Part shown: positions 5,598 through 8,495 of the stretch, piece after piece
Position numbering within the stretch: the stretch's first letter is position 1
Layout of the letters: every line of letters begins with the position of its first letter
NCBI GenBank assembly: GCA_964519385.1
Contig: CAZFLR010000041.1
Coordinates: 1-8,495, forward strand
Reading direction: 5' to 3'
DNA: 8,495 bases
Origin: SVFI01 sp964519385
GTDB taxonomy: Bacteria; Bacillota; Clostridia; Lachnospirales; Lachnospiraceae
Notes under the pieces: model-generated
Told to the model about the DNA's origin: nothing
Database searches by the model: none
The model's input: the letters and a program-made list of their open reading frames with translations, nothing else
Translations under genes and position numbers: made by a program

Positions 5598-6398
5598 ATG
5601 ATAAGAGAGATTACGTTCGGTCAGTATTATCAGACTGACTCGGCGTTACACAGACTGGATCCGAGAGTAAAGCTCGTCGGTACAATTATATATATCATTT
5701 CACTTTTTTTGTATAAAGAGGCTGCACCATTTGTCCTGGCATTACTTTTTCTGGGAATTATGATTAAGGTTTCCAACGTGCCTTTCAGATATATGGTTCG
5801 CGGACTGAAAGCAGTGGTAGTGTTGCTTTTGATTACAGCAGCATTTAATACGTTCCTGACAAAGGGAGAGGTTCTTGTAACCGTCTGGAAGCTTTCTGTT
5901 ACAAAGGAGGGGCTTGTAAACGCGATTTTTATTGCGATACGAATGATTTTTTTGATTATCGGCTCGTCAATCATGACTTTGACAACTACACCGAATCAGT
6001 TGACGGATGGTCTCGAAAAGCTTCTTGGACCATTAAAAAAGATAAAGGTACCGATTCATGAGATATCCATGATGATGTCAATTGCGCTGCGCTTTATTCC
6101 GATACTTCTGGAAGAAACGGATAAAATCATGAAGGCACAGATGGCAAGAGGTGCTGATTTTGACAGCGGAAATATGATGAAAAAGATTAAGGCGATGGTT
6201 CCGCTGCTCGTTCCGCTTTTCGTGTCTGCATTCCGTCGTGCCAATGATCTGGCAATGGCAATGGAGGCAAGATGCTATCAGGGGGGCGACGGAAGGACCA
6301 AAATGAAACCTTTAAAATATCACAAAGCGGATGCGATTGCATATCTTGTGCTTGTCGCATATCTTGCAGGTGTGATTGTTCTTGGGAAAGTGTTTTAG
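5598..6398 (+). CDS. ecfT: ECF transporter transmembrane subunit EcfT
   Basis: This 266-residue hydrophobic protein has several membrane segments, roughly residues 25-40, 43-58, 70-85, 108-128, 155-172 and 245-264. Two coupling motifs of EcfT proteins are present: AQMARGADF (ARG at 183-185) and AMEARCY (EAR at 223-225), which sit in the groove of the ATPases. The N-terminus (YYQTDSALHRLDPRVKL) is the usual start of the family. EcfT links the EcfA1/A2 ATPases to interchangeable substrate-binding S subunits. No S subunit is encoded nearby, which fits a shared (group II) module. AGGAG at 5587-5591 is 6 nt before the ATG; the gene follows ecfA2 by 22 nt. Confidence 0.95.
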   Translation: MIREITFGQYYQTDSALHRLDPRVKLVGTIIYIISLFLYKEAAPFVLALLFLGIMIKVSNVPFRYMVRGLKAVVVLLLITAAFNTFLTKGEVLVTVWKLSVTKEGLVNAIFIAIRMIFLIIGSSIMTLTTTPNQLTDGLEKLLGPLKKIKVPIHEISMMMSIALRFIPILLEETDKIMKAQMARGADFDSGNMMKKIKAMVPLLVPLFVSAFRRANDLAMAMEARCYQGGDGRTKMKPLKYHKADAIAYLVLVAYLAGVIVLGKVF

Positions 6399-7139
6399 AT
6401 GAAAAGAGTTATGCTGACGGTCGCTTATGACGGTACCGGATATTGCGGATGGCAGGTACAGCCAAACGGTGACACGATAGAAGGACAATTAAACAGACAT
6501 CTGTCGGAGCTTCTGGGCGAGAAGATTACCGTGATTGGAGCAAGCCGGACGGATTCGGGAGTGCATGCACTGTGTAATATTGCAGTGTTTGACACCGGAG
6601 CCCGGATGCCTGCAGAGAAGATTTCATACGCGCTCAATCAACGTCTTCCGGAGGATATCCGTATTCAGAAGTCGAAAGAAGTGGCAGCGGATTTTCATCC
6701 GCGGAGAGTCGCAACAAGAAAAACTTACGAGTATAAAATTTACAATGCTCCGTTTCCGAATCCGCTGATGCGGCTCTACAGTTATTTCACGTATGTACCG
6801 ATGAATGTGCAGAAGATGCAGAGTGCTGCGGAATATTTTTGCGGAGAACATGATTTTGCCGCAGTCTCCACCTATAAACCGGAAGTGGAGAGCACTGTGC
6901 GGACCATATATGAGCTGTCAGTGACAAAGGAAGACAATCTGATTACGATACGGGTGACCGGCAATGGATTCCTATACAATATGGTCAGGATTATTGCAGG
7001 AACTCTTATGGAGGTTGGCAGAGGGCGGATGGAACCTTCTGACATAAAGGAAATTCTGCTTGCACGAAACCGCGAGCAGGCCGGACCGACAGCTCCTGCC
7101 TGCGGTCTGACGCTGGTTTCTTATACATTTGAAAATTAG
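6399..7139 (+). CDS. truA: tRNA pseudouridine synthase A (positions 38-40)
   Basis: This 246-residue enzyme has the normal TruA length. The N-terminal strand MLTVAYDGTGYCGWQVQPNGDTIEGQLN and the catalytic loop GASRTDSGVHA, with the essential aspartate D52, are intact. The RKTYEYKIYNAPFPNPL block and the C-terminal RVTGNGFLYNMVRIIAGTLMEVGRG motif (the NxFLYxMVR signature of the family) follow. TruA converts uridines 38-40 in tRNA anticodon arms to pseudouridine. The ATG directly abuts the ecfT stop (TAGATG), so the two are almost certainly co-translated; this ecfT-truA order is conserved in Firmicutes. Confidence 0.97.
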   Translation: MKRVMLTVAYDGTGYCGWQVQPNGDTIEGQLNRHLSELLGEKITVIGASRTDSGVHALCNIAVFDTGARMPAEKISYALNQRLPEDIRIQKSKEVAADFHPRRVATRKTYEYKIYNAPFPNPLMRLYSYFTYVPMNVQKMQSAAEYFCGEHDFAAVSTYKPEVESTVRTIYELSVTKEDNLITIRVTGNGFLYNMVRIIAGTLMEVGRGRMEPSDIKEILLARNREQAGPTAPACGLTLVSYTFEN

Positions 7140-7170
7140 CTGAAAATCAGTTTGTTTCTGAAAAAAATAG

Positions 7171-7199
7171 TTGACACACACGGAAGCGTATAATATAAT
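7171..7199 (+). promoter_or_regulatory. Consensus promoter for rplM-rpsI
   Basis: A perfect TTGACA (7171-7176) and a perfect TATAAT (7194-7199) are 17 bp apart, the best sigma-A match in the window. Transcription should start near 7206. A second TATAAT at 7189-7194 overlaps but would give only a 12-bp spacer. Strong constitutive or growth-rate-linked expression is expected for ribosomal proteins. Confidence 0.88.
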
Positions 7200-7203
7200 A
7201 TTT

Positions 7204-7334
7204 CACAGTGGCGACCTGTGGATAACTGACCAAGCCCCGGCAGTTTCTGAGTGGAAGCCTGAGAGTTCCTTTCCATTCCGATTAGCCCCGGAGAGAGGAA
7301 GACAACAAGAGAAACACCAGTATGTTATTAATTT
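7204..7334 (+). ncRNA. Probable L13 leader (structured 5' UTR of rplM)
   Basis: About 140 nt lie between the expected transcription start and the rplM ATG. CACAG (7204-7208) can pair with CTGTG (7216-7220). AACTG-CC (from 7224) can pair with GG-CAGTT (7239-7245) with one bulged A. TGGAA (7252-7256) can pair with TTCCA (7271-7275). No U-run follows any of them, so control would be translational rather than by attenuation. A structured leader upstream of rplM in Firmicutes is a known RNA family (L13 leader). Assignment rests on position and pairing only; I could not match its consensus base by base. The first hairpin may start a base or two before the predicted transcription start. Confidence 0.5.
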
Positions 7335-7346
7335 GGAGGTAACACG

Positions 7347-7775
7347 ATGAAAACATTTATGGCTAGTCCAGCTACAATCGATAGAAAATGGTATGTAGTA
7401 GATGCTACAGACATGACATTAGGACGTTTAGCTTCAGAAGTAGCTAAAGTATTAAGAGGAAAGAATAAACCTATCTTCACACCACACATCGATACAGGTG
7501 ATTATGTAATCGTTGTTAATGCAGAGAAGATTAAAGTTACAGGTAAGAAATTAGACCAGAAGATTTACTATCATCACTCAGATTATGTAGGCGGTATGAA
7601 AGAGACTACATTAAGAGAAATGATGGCAAAGAAACCTGAAAAAGTTGTTGAACTTGCTGTTAAAGGCATGCTTCCAAAAGGTCCTTTAGGAAGACAGATG
7701 TACAAAAAACTTCATGTATACGCTGGTCCGGATCATGAGCAGGCAGCACAGAAACCTGAAGTATTAACATTCTAA
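7347..7775 (+). CDS. rplM: 50S ribosomal protein L13
   Basis: This 142-residue protein has the normal L13 length and motifs: KWYVVDATDMTLGRLASEVAKVLRGKNKPIFTPHIDTGDYVIVVNAEKI at the N-terminal half, the YYHHSDYVGG segment, and VKGMLPKGPLGRQMYKKLHVYAGPDHEQAAQKP at the C-terminal part. L13 is an early-assembly 23S rRNA-binding protein. GGAGGT at 7335-7340 lies 6 nt before the ATG. Codon choice leans to TTA for leucine and AGA for arginine, unlike the ecf-truA genes just upstream, as expected for a highly expressed gene in a separate transcript. It is followed by rpsI after 28 nt. Confidence 0.98.
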   Translation: MKTFMASPATIDRKWYVVDATDMTLGRLASEVAKVLRGKNKPIFTPHIDTGDYVIVVNAEKIKVTGKKLDQKIYYHHSDYVGGMKETTLREMMAKKPEKVVELAVKGMLPKGPLGRQMYKKLHVYAGPDHEQAAQKPEVLTF

Positions 7776-7803
7776 TTAGAGGAACTGAAAGGAGAAAGTT
7801 AAA

Positions 7804-8202
7804 ATGGCTAAAGCAGCAACAAAATTCCACGGAACAGGAAGAAGAAAAAAATCAATTGCCAGAGTATACTTAACACCTGGTAAAGGAAATATCATCGTAA
7901 ATAAAAGAGATTTAGACGACTACTTCGGATTAGAAACATTAAAGGTTATCGTTCGTCAGCCGTTAGTAGCTACAGATACTGTTGATAAGTTTGACATCCT
8001 TGTAAACGTTAAGGGTGGCGGATATACAGGTCAGGCTGGTGCTATCAGACACGGTATCGCAAGAGCACTTCTCACAGTAGATGCTGATTACAGACCGGTT
8101 CTCAAGAAAGCCGGCTTCTTAACACGTGATCCGCGTATGAAAGAGCGTAAGAAATACGGTCTCAAAGCAGCTCGTCGTGCACCACAGTTCTCAAAGAGAT
8201 AA
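7804..8202 (+). CDS. rpsI: 30S ribosomal protein S9
   Basis: This 132-residue protein is S9, a component of the 30S head whose C-terminal tail reaches the P-site tRNA. Family landmarks include the N-terminal TGRRKKSIARVYLTPGKGNIIVNKRDLDDYF, the NVKGGGYTGQAGAIRHGIARALL block (about residues 68-90), the LTRDPRMKERKKYGLKAARRAPQFSKR tail and the invariant terminal KR. AAAGGAGA about 8 nt upstream gives a strong ribosome binding site. rplM-rpsI is a conserved two-gene operon, closed here by the hairpin at 8232-8265. Confidence 0.98.
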   Translation: MAKAATKFHGTGRRKKSIARVYLTPGKGNIIVNKRDLDDYFGLETLKVIVRQPLVATDTVDKFDILVNVKGGGYTGQAGAIRHGIARALLTVDADYRPVLKKAGFLTRDPRMKERKKYGLKAARRAPQFSKR

Positions 8203-8231
8203 TTCAACCGAATATCGGAAAAGAACAACAG

Positions 8232-8265
8232 ACCCCGAAAATCCAGTATTTTCGGGGTTTTCTTT
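8232..8265 (+). terminator. Rho-independent terminator after rpsI
   Basis: ACCCCGAAAAT (8232-8242) pairs perfectly with ATTTTCGGGGT (8248-8258) around a CCAGT loop, giving an 11-bp stem followed by TTTTCTTT. It lies 30 nt after the rpsI stop. The reverse strand lacks a U-run, so it acts in one direction. Confidence 0.93.
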
Positions 8266-8273
8266 ATATTCTG

Positions 8274-8347
8274 AAAATCTATCAAACACCCTCAAAACAC
8301 ACAAAAATCTATCGGTAACTAACACACAACTACCAGGTAACTAACAC
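8274..8347. repeat. Short direct repeats in AT-rich intergenic DNA
   Basis: Two pairs of short direct repeats lie just past the rpsI terminator. AAAATCTATC occurs at 8274-8283 and 8304-8313, 30 nt apart. GGTAACTAACAC occurs at 8314-8325 and 8336-8347, 22 nt apart; its first copy directly follows the second AAAATCTATC. The copies are exact but too few for a CRISPR, and the flanks differ. They could be protein-binding sites upstream of the next promoter or remnants of a duplication. Confidence 0.6.
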
Positions 8348-8402
8348 GAAAACGGGTGTCCTCCGTAGGAATATTCGGTAAAGATAATAGTAATTTCTTT
8401 TT

Positions 8403-8430
8403 TTGTTACAAATTATGTTATGCTTATTAT
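8403..8430 (+). promoter_or_regulatory. Promoter for the gene at the right edge
   Basis: TTGTTA (8403-8408) and TATTAT (8425-8430) are 16 bp apart in strongly AT-rich sequence, predicting a start near 8437 and a leader of about 19 nt. AAGGAG at 8442-8447 is the ribosome binding site for the ATG at 8456. Confidence 0.55.
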
Positions 8431-8455
8431 AAAAAAATTCTAAGGAGTGATTCAT

Positions 8456-8495
8456 ATGCCAGAAATATCATTATTTTATGGAATCAGAGTAACGA
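8456..8495 (+). CDS. Start of a DUF4160-like small protein (partial)
   Basis: Only 13 codons are inside the window: MPEISLFYGIRVT. AAGGAG 8 nt upstream and a plausible promoter show a real start. From memory of the family, DUF4160 proteins commonly begin MPxIxxFYGIxIxMY, so this is probably a DUF4160 protein, a short conserved family of unknown function often encoded beside DUF2442 genes. Thirteen residues cannot prove membership, and the body of the gene, including the diagnostic HxPPHFH-like motif, lies outside the window. Confidence 0.55.
   Translation, partial: MPEISLFYGIRVT

Noticed and set aside
7140..7157. CTGA-AAA-TCAG followed by TTTGTTT after truA as a terminator
   Set aside because: The stem has only four Watson-Crick pairs (six with weak A-U/G-U extension), too weak to call; truA transcripts may read through into rplM.
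8274..8347. CRISPR array or mobile-element ends
   Set aside because: There are only two copies of each 10-12 nt repeat, there are no spacers of regular length, and there are no inverted termini or transposase.

Overview
The window looks like chromosomal DNA of a low-to-moderate G+C Firmicute, most likely a Clostridia/Lachnospiraceae gut-type bacterium. The evidence is the gene order rpsM-rpsK-rpsD-rpoA-rplQ ... ecfA1-ecfA2-ecfT-truA-rplM-rpsI, which is the Firmicutes continuation of the S10-spc-alpha ribosomal cluster. A zinc-less S4 with a divergent N-terminus, an enlarged L17, strong AGGAGG-type ribosome binding sites and AT-rich promoters agree with this. The family assignment is inference from protein character; no database search was possible.

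Layout. Positions 1-2945 hold the end of the alpha operon: the S13 tail, S11, S4, RNA polymerase alpha and L17, all on the + strand, closed by a perfect 14-bp hairpin terminator. The 107-nt gap before rpsD and the 140-nt gap before rplQ each contain potential hairpins and may be cis-regulatory leaders. Positions 2952-3737 hold a minus-strand gene for a secreted or membrane-anchored M15-type zinc peptidase (cell-wall peptidase family), set into the otherwise co-directional cluster and sharing the rplQ terminator. Its promoter overlaps, back to back, a promoter for the next operon.

Positions 3869-7139 hold ecfA1-ecfA2-ecfT-truA, tightly packed: the energising module of an energy-coupling-factor vitamin/micronutrient importer, plus tRNA pseudouridine synthase. 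No substrate-binding S subunit is present, which fits a shared (group II) ECF module serving S subunits encoded elsewhere. Positions 7171-8265 hold rplM-rpsI (L13, S9), driven by a consensus promoter with a structured ~140-nt leader (probable L13 leader) and ended by an 11-bp hairpin terminator.

Beyond 8266 the conserved block ends. A ~190-nt AT-rich intergenic stretch carries short direct repeats and a promoter for a gene cut by the window edge, whose 13 visible residues resemble the start of DUF4160 proteins.

Most of the window is conserved housekeeping DNA. I see no clear undescribed system. The points most worth a second look are the inserted M15 gene with its overlapping divergent promoters, the insertion-bearing L17, the candidate r-protein leaders, and the repeat-bearing edge region next to the DUF4160-like gene.
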